From: JAYKJB01 sp035284745 [NCBI: Candidatus Sericytochromatia bacterium]
GTDB lineage: Bacteria; Cyanobacteriota; Sericytochromatia; S15B-MN24
Assembly (NCBI GenBank): GCA_035284745.1
Contig: JAYKIL010000002.1
Location: forward strand, 1-42,000
Direction of reading: 5' to 3'
DNA length: 42,000 bases
The first letter of the stretch is position 1. Each line of letters opens with the position of its first letter. The translations under genes were made by a program, and so were the position numbers. Shown here in pieces: positions 1 through 7,681 of this stretch. The notes beneath the pieces were generated by a model. The model was not told the DNA's origin, made no database searches, and saw only the letters and a program-made list of their open reading frames with translations.

Positions 1-416
1 GACGGGGCTTTGGGCGCCGGTTCGCCCCTTGTGCTGGGCCCATTTCGGTCCTGAAATTTTGCCAGGTTCCAAATGGTCAGGACCGCTTGGGCGGCCCCCA
101 ACAAAGGCCAAAGCATGGCAAGAGCGGCCCAGGCATTCACGGTGTATCGCCTTTCCAAAAATTGAACGTTCCTGCGCCACGTGCCAAGTTGGCGCACGTT
201 CGCCTCATCAGAATACCCACCCAGCCACTGTTTTCTACAGAATCCCTGAATATTTGGCAGATTTTGACGGGGTATCGGTTTTTCCGACGTCAGGGGTCAA
301 ACACAGTGGATTTTTAAAACCTTAAACCAAAATTAGCGTCACTTTTATCCCTTAATACGGGATAAATCCGTGGGAGTTTACTGGGAAATGATGAACTGAA
401 CAAAGGGAGGGTGGCG
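1..416. other. Non-coding 5' region with inverted repeats
   Basis: I see no convincing gene here. The open frames present overlap one another, lack a good ribosome site and resemble nothing I know. Three inverted repeats stand out. GGTCCTGA at 47-54 pairs with TCAGGACC at 77-84. GAACG plus TGCGCCA (164-168, 173-179) pairs with TGGCGCA plus CGTTC (190-201), leaving a four-base bulge. TTTATCCC at 344-351 pairs with GGGATAAA at 359-366 across a seven-base loop. The last lies about 50 bases before the hydrolase start and could be an operator or a leader hairpin. None has a following T-run, so I do not call terminators. Confidence 0.4.
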
Positions 417-1448
417 ATGACCATCGACCATTGGGCTGCGTCAAATTTTGGCTGGCGTCGACACGGGGGTTTCCCAATGAGGGGAGTGGCAGAATGGCCC
501 ACGGGCGGTTCTGGAACAAGGACGACGTGGCCTTGGGCGGGGGACTTGCGCTCGGGGCGTCTGTGGGACTGGATGTCGCGTTTGGGAGCGCCCGCCTCAT
601 CCCCGCGTGATCCTGCTGCTTTTTTCGGAGATGCAGCGACACTGAGCACGTCCCAAGGGGCTTTGGCGCCCTCCGCGTCACCGCCCCCGCCACCGCCGCC
701 TCCGCCCCCACCGCCGCCTCCGCCCCCGCTGCCGGCACTCCGGCCCGCGGCGTTGCCGCCTGTTGTGCAATACCCTGATTCGCAACTTCAGTCTGATCCC
801 GCTTTCCAGCAGTTTGTGGCCTTGCGCGAGCAGGTTCGACAGTTGCAAGCGACCGTTGAGTTGCTTTTGGCAAATGCCAACTCAGAGCCAACCCGCCCCG
901 GCAATGCCCAAACCGTCGGAAATCCCGTTGCGGCGGTGGCGAATTCTGATGATGCTGCCATCCAGCGTCTTAAAAGGATCACCCCCGCAGAATTGGCTGA
1001 ACTGGGACGAAACAACAGGCAGGCGTTTTTCGATGTGTTGCGGCCCGCTGCAGAGGAGGGAGAGCGTAAATATGGCGTCCCAGCTGCGATTACATTGGCG
1101 CAAGCAGCGTTGGAAACGGGTTGGGGAAAATCTTTAGCGGCGGGCTATAACCTGTTTGGCGTCAAGGGAACCGGGCCGGCCGGGAGTAAAGTCACCCGCA
1201 CGCGCGAGGTATACAATGGCAAATCGGTTTATATCAATGCGAAATTTGCCGCTTACAATAATTTCTACGAAGCCGTTGAATTGCACGGGAAGCTTTTTCA
1301 CAACGGTTATTACAAAAAAGCGATGGAAAACTGGAAAAAGTATAAGGATCCCGATCGATTCGCACGTGACATTACGGGAATCTATGCGACGGCGCCTGAT
1401 TATGGTGCGGTGCTCATCCAGTTGATGAATCAATATCAGCTGCGCTGA
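417..1448 (+). CDS. Peptidoglycan hydrolase, FlgJ-type glucosaminidase domain
   Basis: Predicted cell-wall hydrolase of the glucosaminidase (FlgJ C-terminal, GH73-like) family, which cleaves the N-acetylglucosaminyl bond in peptidoglycan. The domain fills residues ~200-343. It holds the family pattern ALETGWGKS, with the likely catalytic Glu at 233, then YNLFGVKG, a YIN...F.AY.NF segment and a C-terminal YATAPDYG. The N-terminal 200 residues are low complexity, with 16 consecutive prolines at ~89-104 followed by a short helical stretch. No clear signal peptide is visible, which is odd for a wall enzyme. Start chosen at ATG 417, six bases after AGGGAGG; the GTG at 411 abuts that site. The gene stands alone before the metal-uptake operon, and nothing ties it to flagella. 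Confidence 0.8.
   Translation: MTIDHWAASNFGWRRHGGFPMRGVAEWPTGGSGTRTTWPWAGDLRSGRLWDWMSRLGAPASSPRDPAAFFGDAATLSTSQGALAPSASPPPPPPPPPPPPPPPPLPALRPAALPPVVQYPDSQLQSDPAFQQFVALREQVRQLQATVELLLANANSEPTRPGNAQTVGNPVAAVANSDDAAIQRLKRITPAELAELGRNNRQAFFDVLRPAAEEGERKYGVPAAITLAQAALETGWGKSLAAGYNLFGVKGTGPAGSKVTRTREVYNGKSVYINAKFAAYNNFYEAVELHGKLFHNGYYKKAMENWKKYKDPDRFARDITGIYATAPDYGAVLIQLMNQYQLR
690..725 (+). repeat. Perfect 18-bp tandem duplication in polyproline codons
   Basis: CCACCGCCGCCTCCGCCC occurs twice head to tail, inside the codons for the 16-proline run of the hydrolase. The identical codon order, including the third positions, shows a recent duplication rather than selection for proline alone. The length may vary between strains. 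Confidence 0.85.
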
Positions 1449-1502
1449 TACATAGTGGGGAGCGCACGAGCAGGCGGCCGGAAAACTTTTGCCAGCCGCC
1501 TC

Positions 1503-1531
1503 TTGAATTCTTGCTGGCCTGTCTCTAATAT
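1503..1531 (+). promoter_or_regulatory. Promoter of the metal-uptake operon
   Basis: TTGAAT at 1503-1508 and TAATAT at 1526-1531 are separated by exactly 17 bases. Each matches the sigma-70 consensus at four of six positions. The predicted transcript would begin near 1538, at or next to the first ATG of the regulator gene. The -10 box overlaps the palindromic operator. Confidence 0.55.
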
Positions 1532-1548
1532 TTAGGCATGCCTAAATA
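1529..1548. promoter_or_regulatory. Perfect 20-bp palindrome, likely DtxR/MntR operator
   Basis: The core TTTAGGCATGCCTAAA sits in a perfect 20-base palindrome. Half-sites TTAGG/CCTAA are of the kind recognised by DtxR/IdeR/SirR-type repressors. It covers the end of the -10 box, the expected transcription start and the ATG at 1538, so binding of the adjacent metal-responsive repressor would block the promoter. Autoregulation is inferred from position and symmetry. Confidence 0.7.
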
Positions 1549-2275
1549 TGAAATCAGTCTTGGCAACAATTCGCCGGCAGGCGAGTCTCAAAGTTTGCTC
1601 GGTGAGTCCTCGATTGCCATACAAGACTACATAAAGGCCATTTTTAAGCTTCAAGATGGGGGCGCCGTCGTCACGAACACGGCGATTGCGGAAAAATTGG
1701 GGTACACCCCGGCGTCCGTGAGTGGCATGTTGAAGAAGTTGGCCCACGCTGAATGGGTCCGTCATCACCCGTATCAGGGGGTCGTATTGACAGAGCGAGG
1801 GCGTCGCCTCGCTTTGGAACTCATTCGTCACCATCGCTTGATCGAACTGTATTTGATGCAGGCATTGGGTTATAGCTGGGATGAGGTGGATGCAGAGGCT
1901 GAGCGCCTAGAGCACGTCATTTCAGAGGAAATGGAAGCCCGGATGGCTGCGTTTTTGAATGAGCCGACAGAGGACCCTCACGGGGACCCCATTCCCACGC
2001 GGGATGGGGTGATGTCGAATGTCCGCTATGAGACACTGACAGCGATGGCGCCGGGGCAGCAGGTGCGAATTCGGCGCGTGAAAGACAGCGATCCCGATCT
2101 CCTGCGCTACCTGGGGCGTTTGGGGTTATATCCCCACGTCGTGATCGACGTTTTGGACAAGGCACCTTTCGATGGTCCTTTGACCATTCGGGTGAGCGAC
2201 CTCGAACACGCCTTGGGGGTGCACGTGACGGACAGTGTATTTGTGGAACCCGTGGTCACCGAGGGGGCGCCGTGA
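1538..2275 (+). CDS. DtxR/MntR-family metal-dependent transcriptional repressor
   Basis: Cytoplasmic repressor that binds DNA when loaded with Mn(II) or Fe(II). It has three parts: a winged helix at ~25-90 (DYIKAIFKL, then TPASVSGMLKKL as recognition helix); a dimerisation/metal domain at ~90-150 (EAERLEHVISEEMEARM..., then the family hallmark PHGDPIP); and a FeoA/SH3-like C-terminal domain at ~165-240. The start is uncertain. ATG 1538 lies inside the operator at the predicted transcription start and would be leaderless. TTG 1595 gives an N-terminus closer to the family's usual length. The stop overlaps the transporter lipoprotein gene as GTGA, so regulator and transporter are co-transcribed. 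Regulation of its own operon is an inference. Confidence 0.9.
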   Translation: MPKYEISLGNNSPAGESQSLLGESSIAIQDYIKAIFKLQDGGAVVTNTAIAEKLGYTPASVSGMLKKLAHAEWVRHHPYQGVVLTERGRRLALELIRHHRLIELYLMQALGYSWDEVDAEAERLEHVISEEMEARMAAFLNEPTEDPHGDPIPTRDGVMSNVRYETLTAMAPGQQVRIRRVKDSDPDLLRYLGRLGLYPHVVIDVLDKAPFDGPLTIRVSDLEHALGVHVTDSVFVEPVVTEGAP

Positions 2276-3153
2276 GGTCTTTACTTGCGCTGCTTTTTTT
2301 GACGCCCTTGTTCGCCTGCCAATCGGGGGGGGGCGCCAAGGGTCCTTTCAAAGTCGTCGGTACCACGACGATGGTGGTGGATATGGTTCGGCAGGTGGCG
2401 GGCCATCGCGTGTCCGTGCAAGGTTTGTTGGCGCCGGGGGGGGACCCCCACGTTTATAGGCCATTGCCGGCGGATGCCCAAGCCGTGGCGGGGGCCCAGC
2501 TAATTTTTTCCAACGGCCTTCACCTGGAGCCTTGGTTACCCGACCTGATCAGGCAATCAGGCAGCCAGGGGCGTTTGGTGGCCGTGGCAGAAGGCCTGAA
2601 GACCCGTGTGAGTCCGCAGGACAAGTCAGTTCCTGATCCGCATGTCTGGTTTGATGTGCGGCGTTGGAAACAGGCGGTGGGTCGGGTGGAGCGGGCTTTG
2701 TCTGAATTTGACCCCGCAGGGCAAACCACTTTTTCGGCGAATGCCAGGCTGTATGAGCGTCAACTGACCGTGCTTGATGACTGGGTACAGGCCCAAGTGG
2801 GTCGCATTCCGAAGGCGCGGCGCAAGTTGGTGACGAGTCACGATGCTTTTGCCTATTTCGGCGAGGCCTACGGCTTTGAGGTGGTTCCTTTGCAAGGTAT
2901 CTCCACTGAGTCTGAGGCCAGCACCCGAGATATGGCCAGGGTAGTGGAAATCGTTCGTGGGGCCAGTGTTCCGATGGTATTCGTTGAAACATCCGTCAAT
3001 TCACGTCTCATTGAGCAGGTTGCGCGTGAGACAGGGGTGCGTGTCGGGGGCCCTTTGTACAGTGACTCTCTGGGGGTTCTCGAGAGTTCTGCAGGTACTT
3101 ATACCGGAATGGTGCGTGACAATGTCGCGTTGATGGTGGAGGGTTTGCAATGA
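2272..3153 (+). CDS. Zn/Mn ABC transporter, substrate-binding lipoprotein (TroA/ZnuA-like)
   Basis: Cluster A-I metal-binding lipoprotein that captures the metal and delivers it to the membrane permeases. The N-terminus is a lipoprotein signal with lipobox LFAC and lipidated Cys16. Four metal ligands are visible: His60 (DPHVYRP), His124 (DPHVWFD), His190 (TSHDAFAYF) and Asp265 (YSDSLG). This is the His3-Asp set of TroA. Classical Mn-binding PsaA/YfeA-type proteins carry Glu at the third position. A His-rich loop, common in ZnuA, is absent. Length (293) fits the family. The GTG start overlaps the regulator stop, with GAGGGGG upstream. The metal is Zn, Mn or both; the sequence does not decide. 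Confidence 0.9.
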   Translation: MRSLLALLFLTPLFACQSGGGAKGPFKVVGTTTMVVDMVRQVAGHRVSVQGLLAPGGDPHVYRPLPADAQAVAGAQLIFSNGLHLEPWLPDLIRQSGSQGRLVAVAEGLKTRVSPQDKSVPDPHVWFDVRRWKQAVGRVERALSEFDPAGQTTFSANARLYERQLTVLDDWVQAQVGRIPKARRKLVTSHDAFAYFGEAYGFEVVPLQGISTESEASTRDMARVVEIVRGASVPMVFVETSVNSRLIEQVARETGVRVGGPLYSDSLGVLESSAGTYTGMVRDNVALMVEGLQ

Positions 3154-3935
3154 CAGACGCCACTGTGGCACCGGTTGAAGCGATGCGAGTGGTCGATTTG
3201 CGCGCGGGTTATCCGGGACATCTCGTACTCGATGGTGTCAATTTTTCCTTGCCGATGGGCACGATGACGGGGGTGATCGGTCCGAATGGCGCGGGGAAAA
3301 GTACCCTGCTCAAGGCCGTGCTCGGTTTGCTTGAGGGGGCCACCGGGCAAGTCTCGTTGTTGGGCGGCTCCTTGCGTGAATGTCGCAAGCAAGTGGCCTA
3401 TGTGCCTCAGCGTTCTTCGGTGGATTGGGACTTCCCGGCCAGCGTTTTTGATGTCGTGTTGATGGGAAGGTATGCGCACGCACCGTGGTGGGCCCGCCCG
3501 GGCCGCGCCGACCGGGCGGTGGCCCGAGAAGTTCTTGAACGAGTGGGTTTGGCAGAACTTGCTGAACGGCGTATCAGCGATCTATCCGGCGGGCAACAGC
3601 AGAGAACTTTTCTGGCTCGGGCTTTGGCGCAGGAGGCGGCTTTGTATTTGTTGGACGAGCCTTTGGCAGGCGTCGATGCAGCCAGTGAAAGTGTGATTAT
3701 GAGGGAATTGGATGAGCTTCGTGAACAGGGGGGGGCCGTGGTCGTGGTCCATCACGACTTAAACACCGCCCCGCGATATTTTAATCACGTGCTGTTATTG
3801 AATCGTCGTGTCGTCGCGTGTGGCCCGGTATCAGAAGTTTTTGTGCCTGATTTGCTCGCCACCACTTATGGCGGAAATGTATTGATGTTTGCCGGTGGAA
3901 AACCTGTTCTGGGCTTGCGGGACTCGCGTGATTAA
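3150..3935 (+). CDS. Zn/Mn ABC transporter, ATP-binding protein
   Basis: ATPase that drives metal import. It has every ABC motif: Walker A GPNGAGKST at 44-52, Q-loop at VPQR (~Q87), signature LSGGQQQR at 145-152, Walker B LYLLDEP from 165, D-loop AGVD and switch His at ~201-202 (VVVVHHD). At 261 residues it has the usual length for the ZnuC/TroB/MntB group. Its ATG overlaps the binding-protein stop (ATGA), so translation is likely coupled. It should pair with the two permeases that follow. Confidence 0.93.
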   Translation: MTDATVAPVEAMRVVDLRAGYPGHLVLDGVNFSLPMGTMTGVIGPNGAGKSTLLKAVLGLLEGATGQVSLLGGSLRECRKQVAYVPQRSSVDWDFPASVFDVVLMGRYAHAPWWARPGRADRAVAREVLERVGLAELAERRISDLSGGQQQRTFLARALAQEAALYLLDEPLAGVDAASESVIMRELDELREQGGAVVVVHHDLNTAPRYFNHVLLLNRRVVACGPVSEVFVPDLLATTYGGNVLMFAGGKPVLGLRDSRD

Positions 3936-3937
3936 CA

Positions 3938-4807
3938 ATGGCAGATGATCCGGCGTGGTGGGCCTTGACCTCCGATGTGTTGACGTTGCGCTATGACTTT
4001 ATGCGTCACAGCCTCATCGGCACGATGTTGGTGGGGGCAGCTTGTGGACTGCTGGGTTGTTTCATTATTTTGCGGCGGTTGGCCCTTTTTGGAGACGCTC
4101 TGGGGCATGCCGTTTTGCCGGGTGTTATGTTGGGTTACCTGTGGGGAGGGAAGGCGTTTTTTGCCATTTTTGCGGGGGCGGTGGTCACTGGGTTGATGGC
4201 TGCCGCACTGGTGGGCTGGATTCCCCGTGCCAGTCGGCACCGCTCTGACACGGCCATCGGAATCGTCTTTACAGGTTTTTTTGGCGCTGGGGTGGCTTTA
4301 CTCAGCTGTTATCAAATGGGTACCAGCGGAGTCACCACTTTTTTGTTTGGTCGGGCTTTGGCGATTGGGCCGAGTGAGGTCGTGCATGCCGCCTGGATGT
4401 TGGCGGGCGTGGTTCTTTTTTTAACATTGGCGTATCGCCCGATGGTTTGGATGACGTTTGATCCTGTGGGTGCTGTGGCCCAAGGTGTTCCTGTGGGCGC
4501 GTTGACTGGCATCTTGATGGTGGCCCTCACCGGAACCGTGGTCGTGAGCTTGCCGATTGTTGGCGCCGTATTGGTGGTTGCTCTGTTGGTCATTCCCGGC
4601 GCGACGGCTTATTTATTGGTGGACCGCTTGGCCCCGATGTTTCTCATTGCCGCCATCGTGGGGGCGGTTTCGTCCTTGGGGGGGCTTTTACTCAGTCACA
4701 TGTTTGCGTGGGCCAGTGGCGCGGCCATGGTGCTCGCCGCTGCCTTTTGTTTTGTGATGGCCTTGATGTGGAACCTTTCTCGGAGGAAATATGCCTGCTT
4801 GGGCTAA
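3938..4807 (+). CDS. Zn/Mn ABC transporter permease 1 (TroC-like)
   Basis: Integral membrane permease of the ABC-3 family, about eight hydrophobic helices in 289 residues. Family segments visible are RRLALFGDALGHAVLPG near residues 45-65, the usual contact region, and the conserved IVGAVLVVALLVIPGATAYLL segment in the second half. It starts three bases after the ATPase stop and overlaps the second permease by 17 bases. Two different permease genes in a row are the TroC/TroD arrangement, implying a heterodimeric channel, in contrast to the single ZnuB. Confidence 0.9.
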   Translation: MADDPAWWALTSDVLTLRYDFMRHSLIGTMLVGAACGLLGCFIILRRLALFGDALGHAVLPGVMLGYLWGGKAFFAIFAGAVVTGLMAAALVGWIPRASRHRSDTAIGIVFTGFFGAGVALLSCYQMGTSGVTTFLFGRALAIGPSEVVHAAWMLAGVVLFLTLAYRPMVWMTFDPVGAVAQGVPVGALTGILMVALTGTVVVSLPIVGAVLVVALLVIPGATAYLLVDRLAPMFLIAAIVGAVSSLGGLLLSHMFAWASGAAMVLAAAFCFVMALMWNLSRRKYACLG

Positions 4808-5630
4808 TTTCCTGGGTGCGCCGTGGTTTTGGAATGCGACGGCCCTGGTGGCTGTTTCGGCCGTCCTGTGCGCGTTAATTGGTGTTTTTCTGATCTATCG
4901 CCGTATGAGTCTGCTGTCTGATGCGATCAGTCACGCGATTTTACCGGGGGTTGTGTTGGGGTATTTGCTCGGAGGTTTTTCGGCCGCTGCCTTCGTGAGC
5001 GGTGCGGTGGCTGCGGGGTTACTCTGCGTAGCGTGCATCGGTCTTCTCGTGCGCTATACGCGCCTCAAGGAGGATGCTGCGATGGGTGTGGTGTTTTCCG
5101 CGATGTTCGCAGCAGGGATCGTCATGCTTTCCCTGCTGAGGGGCGTTGATCTTGATCCAGGGTGTGTGGTCTATGGAGAGCCCCTCGCGGCGAAACCTGA
5201 GAGCCTTGAACTGTCATTGGGGGCCTTGTTGGTTGTTTTGGGGCTGCTGGCCGTGGCCTATCGCCCGCTCTTGATTGCGACTTTTGACCCCGTTTTTGCG
5301 AAGCTTGTGGGGGTTCCCGAACGCCTCATTCATATCATCTTGTTGGGAGCCGTTGCGCTTGCAACCGTGGCCGCTTTACGCGCAGTGGGTATCGTACTGG
5401 CCGTCGCCTTTTTTATCACTCCCGGTGCCACTGCCGCTCTCTTTTGCCGCCATATGGGTTCTGTGTTGTGGGTGGCTGCCTTGATCGCGGCGGGAGAATC
5501 ACTGGTGGGGATGGTTTTGGCGGTCGCCTGGAATGTCAGTCCCTCTGGTCTCATTGCCACATTGGGTTTGGGCTTATTTTTGTCGATTTTGCTGTGGCAG
5601 CGAGTTCAGACAGGCAACCGTTTGGCCTGA
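4791..5630 (+). CDS. Zn/Mn ABC transporter permease 2 (TroD-like)
   Basis: Second ABC-3 family permease, 279 residues with about eight membrane helices. It shows the same family pattern as its neighbour: RRMSLLSDAISHAILPG near 35-55 and RAVGIVLAVAFFITPGATAAL near 200-220. A strong ribosome site, GGAGGAAA, lies inside the end of the first permease gene, two bases from the ATG. This is the last gene of the operon; no T-rich terminator follows in the 87 bases before the next gene. Confidence 0.9.
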   Translation: MPAWANFLGAPWFWNATALVAVSAVLCALIGVFLIYRRMSLLSDAISHAILPGVVLGYLLGGFSAAAFVSGAVAAGLLCVACIGLLVRYTRLKEDAAMGVVFSAMFAAGIVMLSLLRGVDLDPGCVVYGEPLAAKPESLELSLGALLVVLGLLAVAYRPLLIATFDPVFAKLVGVPERLIHIILLGAVALATVAALRAVGIVLAVAFFITPGATAALFCRHMGSVLWVAALIAAGESLVGMVLAVAWNVSPSGLIATLGLGLFLSILLWQRVQTGNRLA

Positions 5631-5632
5631 AC

Positions 5633-5661
5633 TGGTCAACTTGTGGCTCGCGGGCCATAAT
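5633..5661 (+). promoter_or_regulatory. Candidate promoter for the acyl-CoA dehydrogenase gene
   Basis: TGGTCA at 5633-5638 and CATAAT at 5656-5661 stand 17 bases apart (four and five of six consensus bases). It lies in the short gap after the transporter operon. It would give a leader of about 50 bases before the TTG start. Confidence 0.4.
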
Positions 5662-5717
5662 GACCGTCGAGCACGGTTCTTTCGCACGCGCGGGTACCAC
5701 TGCAACGGAGAAGGGGT

Positions 5718-6884
5718 TTGGTATTGGATACCGCCTGGGATGCCTTAGGGCCTGAATATCGTTTGGTTTACGAAGCGGCCCTGGAGTTCGCACGCGCTGA
5801 ATTTGGCGCGTCTGCTGCAGAAGACGATGAGAGGGATCACTGGAGTGACGATCCTTGGCCCAAACTTGCGCGTGCTGGGTATTTGGGAATTGCGATTCCT
5901 GAGGCCTATGGGGGCAGTGGCGGGGACTATCTGTCCGCGGCATTGGTATGTCAGGCTTTGAGCCGGGTGAGCCCTGCCTTAGGGCTGTCCTACGGCGCAC
6001 ACTTGAATCTGGTGGCACATAATCTTTTGCGCAATGGGACGGAAATTCAAAAGCGGCGATGGCTTCCAGCTTTGTGCAGCGGGGAACGAATTGGTGCCTT
6101 GGGCATCACGGAACCGGGGGCCGGTTCAGACGCGATGGGCATCACAACCCGTGCTGACGCCTCAGGAGCGGATTTCATATTGCACGGTTCCAAAATGTTT
6201 GTGACCAATGGGCCGATCGCCGACTTCATGATTGTTTATACCAAGACGGAACCCTCCGCTGGAAAACGTGGAATATCGGCTTTTTGCTTGGACCTTCCGG
6301 CCCCAGGATTTAGCGTTTCGCGCAAACTCGACAAAGTGGGGATGCGTGGATCACCCACCGGTGAAATTACTTTTTCTCAGACCCCGGTTCCCAGGGAAAA
6401 TCTTCTGGGAGAACTCAATCAAGGGTACCGGGTGGTGATGAGTGGGTTGGACCTTGAGCGCGCTTTTTATGCCTTTTTAGCGGTCGGAGTGGCAGAGGAA
6501 GCCTTGGCTTTGGGTTTACGTTACAGCCAAGAGCGAGAACAGTTTGGAGAGAAAATTTCCAACTTTCAACTCATACAGGCAAAATTGGCCGATATGTTTG
6601 TAGCGGTGATGTCGTCCCGTTTAATGGCCCTAGAAGCGATGCGCCTCGTTTTGGCCGACAGACGGTGCAGCAAGGAAGCCGCGGCGGCTTTGTTGTATAC
6701 CTCGGAATCGGCTCAACGTACGGTGGATATGGCCTTGCAAATTCACGGGGGCTACGGATATTGCAAAGAATATGCCATTCAGCGCCTATGGCGGGATGCG
6801 CGGCTCGGAACCATCGGCGCGGGCACCAGTGAAATTCGCCGTTTAATCATTGCCCGAGAGTTGCTCGGTGTGCGAGGCAGGTGA
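5718..6884 (+). CDS. Acyl-CoA dehydrogenase (isovaleryl-CoA dehydrogenase-like)
   Basis: FAD enzyme that introduces the alpha-beta double bond into an acyl-CoA and passes electrons to ETF. Landmarks: GALGITEPGAGSDAMGI (127-142), FVTNGPIADF (161-170), GMRGSPTGEI (208-217), RYSQEREQFGEKISNFQ (268-284), and the C-terminal QIHGGYGY and GAGTSEIRRLIIARE. The segment VVMSGLDLERAF resembles isovaleryl-CoA dehydrogenase, whose base is the Glu of LDLER (Glu247 here). Glu351 in YCKEYA also aligns with the base of medium- and short-chain enzymes. A role in leucine breakdown is plausible, but no partner genes are nearby. TTG start chosen, seven bases after GGAG; TTG 5724 is possible. Confidence 0.88.
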   Translation: MVLDTAWDALGPEYRLVYEAALEFARAEFGASAAEDDERDHWSDDPWPKLARAGYLGIAIPEAYGGSGGDYLSAALVCQALSRVSPALGLSYGAHLNLVAHNLLRNGTEIQKRRWLPALCSGERIGALGITEPGAGSDAMGITTRADASGADFILHGSKMFVTNGPIADFMIVYTKTEPSAGKRGISAFCLDLPAPGFSVSRKLDKVGMRGSPTGEITFSQTPVPRENLLGELNQGYRVVMSGLDLERAFYAFLAVGVAEEALALGLRYSQEREQFGEKISNFQLIQAKLADMFVAVMSSRLMALEAMRLVLADRRCSKEAAAALLYTSESAQRTVDMALQIHGGYGYCKEYAIQRLWRDARLGTIGAGTSEIRRLIIARELLGVRGR

Positions 6885-6958
6885 GCCCCGAGTATTGCCG
6901 CCCTGATTTTGCGCTGCAGTTTTCTGCCGTTGAGGGCTCGGCAATTTTCTCTATCGGT

Positions 6959-7681
6959 TTAGAGGCGCTTTTCCATGTCTTCACGGCGTCGCTTTACTTC
7001 ATCTGCCAACCCTCGCAATTGATCTTCCAGATAATGTAAACCGGCGCTCGTCTTTTTTTTCTTCAGTTGACCAAAGATGAAATCGCCAATGTCTTCAAGC
7101 AAACCCCCAAAAGAATCCCCATCCCCCGTTTGATGGGGAGAGAATTCTTGGCCGCAGCCCAAACAGCGAATGGCTTTTGAAGTGCCTCCCAACAGCGAAT
7201 TCCTCATTTGACAGTGGGGGCAGCGCACCTTGACGGATGGTTGCGAGGACGACGGGATAAACGGATCCTCTGAAGAGTTTTCCGGTCGCGTTCCTAAGAC
7301 TTGCTGGCATGTTCCACAGCGCACGGTCACGTTGCGGGGGTTCTCTTTCACGCGATTCAGAGTCCCACAATGATCACACAGTGCTACCGTAACTTTTCCA
7401 TTCGTTTGCGCTGGGTTGTGAGGGCGGTCCTTCGCCTGTGACGCCGAGCCCCGCGAGCCCAGCGCGCGATCATATTCTGCTCTGCGCTTCGGATCGAGCA
7501 AGACGTCGGCCGCTTCATTCACTTTGGCAAGTTGGGCGGCGTCCCCCCCAAGATCGGGGTGCAGTCGCTTTGCCAGCGAGCGATAGGCCAATTTAATTTC
7601 TTTTTCGCTGGCCGTTCGGGAAACACCCAGTCGATCGTAATAGTCAGGCGTTGCCGGCAAAACGGGGTTCTCCAAGGCCAA
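6959..7681 (-). CDS. DnaJ-domain protein with two zinc ribbons
   Basis: J-domain co-chaperone. The J domain spans ~13-75 (YYDRLGV...) and carries the HPD tripeptide at 41-43 that stimulates Hsp70. Unlike true DnaJ it lacks the Gly/Phe region and the four-repeat zinc centre. Instead it has two separate ribbons, Cys102/105-122/125 and Cys154/157-173/176, then a Lys-rich amphipathic C-terminus. It is last in a minus-strand run after an ATP-grasp gene and abuts it with no spacer. The only reasonable starts are TTG (used here), and no clear ribosome site precedes them, so coupling to the upstream gene is likely. The client is unknown. Confidence 0.8.
   Translation of the reverse strand: MALENPVLPATPDYYDRLGVSRTASEKEIKLAYRSLAKRLHPDLGGDAAQLAKVNEAADVLLDPKRRAEYDRALGSRGSASQAKDRPHNPAQTNGKVTVALCDHCGTLNRVKENPRNVTVRCGTCQQVLGTRPENSSEDPFIPSSSQPSVKVRCPHCQMRNSLLGGTSKAIRCLGCGQEFSPHQTGDGDSFGGLLEDIGDFIFGQLKKKKTSAGLHYLEDQLRGLADEVKRRREDMEKRL

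Noticed and set aside
29-325. Open frames of 98 and 76 codons at the left edge
   Set aside because: They overlap one another in different frames, lack ribosome sites and give unprotein-like Arg/Pro/His-rich translations.
200-416. Possible cyclic-di-AMP (ydaO) riboswitch before the wall hydrolase
   Set aside because: Such riboswitches often control hydrolases, but I could not find the conserved GGGGGA and GGGGTGAA core segments.
352-891. 179-codon minus-strand frame opposite the hydrolase
   Set aside because: It is antisense to the proline-rich region and the translation is low-complexity Ala/Pro/Arg with no family resemblance.
6885-6958. Terminator between the acyl-CoA dehydrogenase and DnaJ-like genes
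   Set aside because: GAGCCC/GGGCTC and ATTGCCG/CGGCAAT pairs exist but cross each other and have very long loops; no convincing hairpin with T-run.
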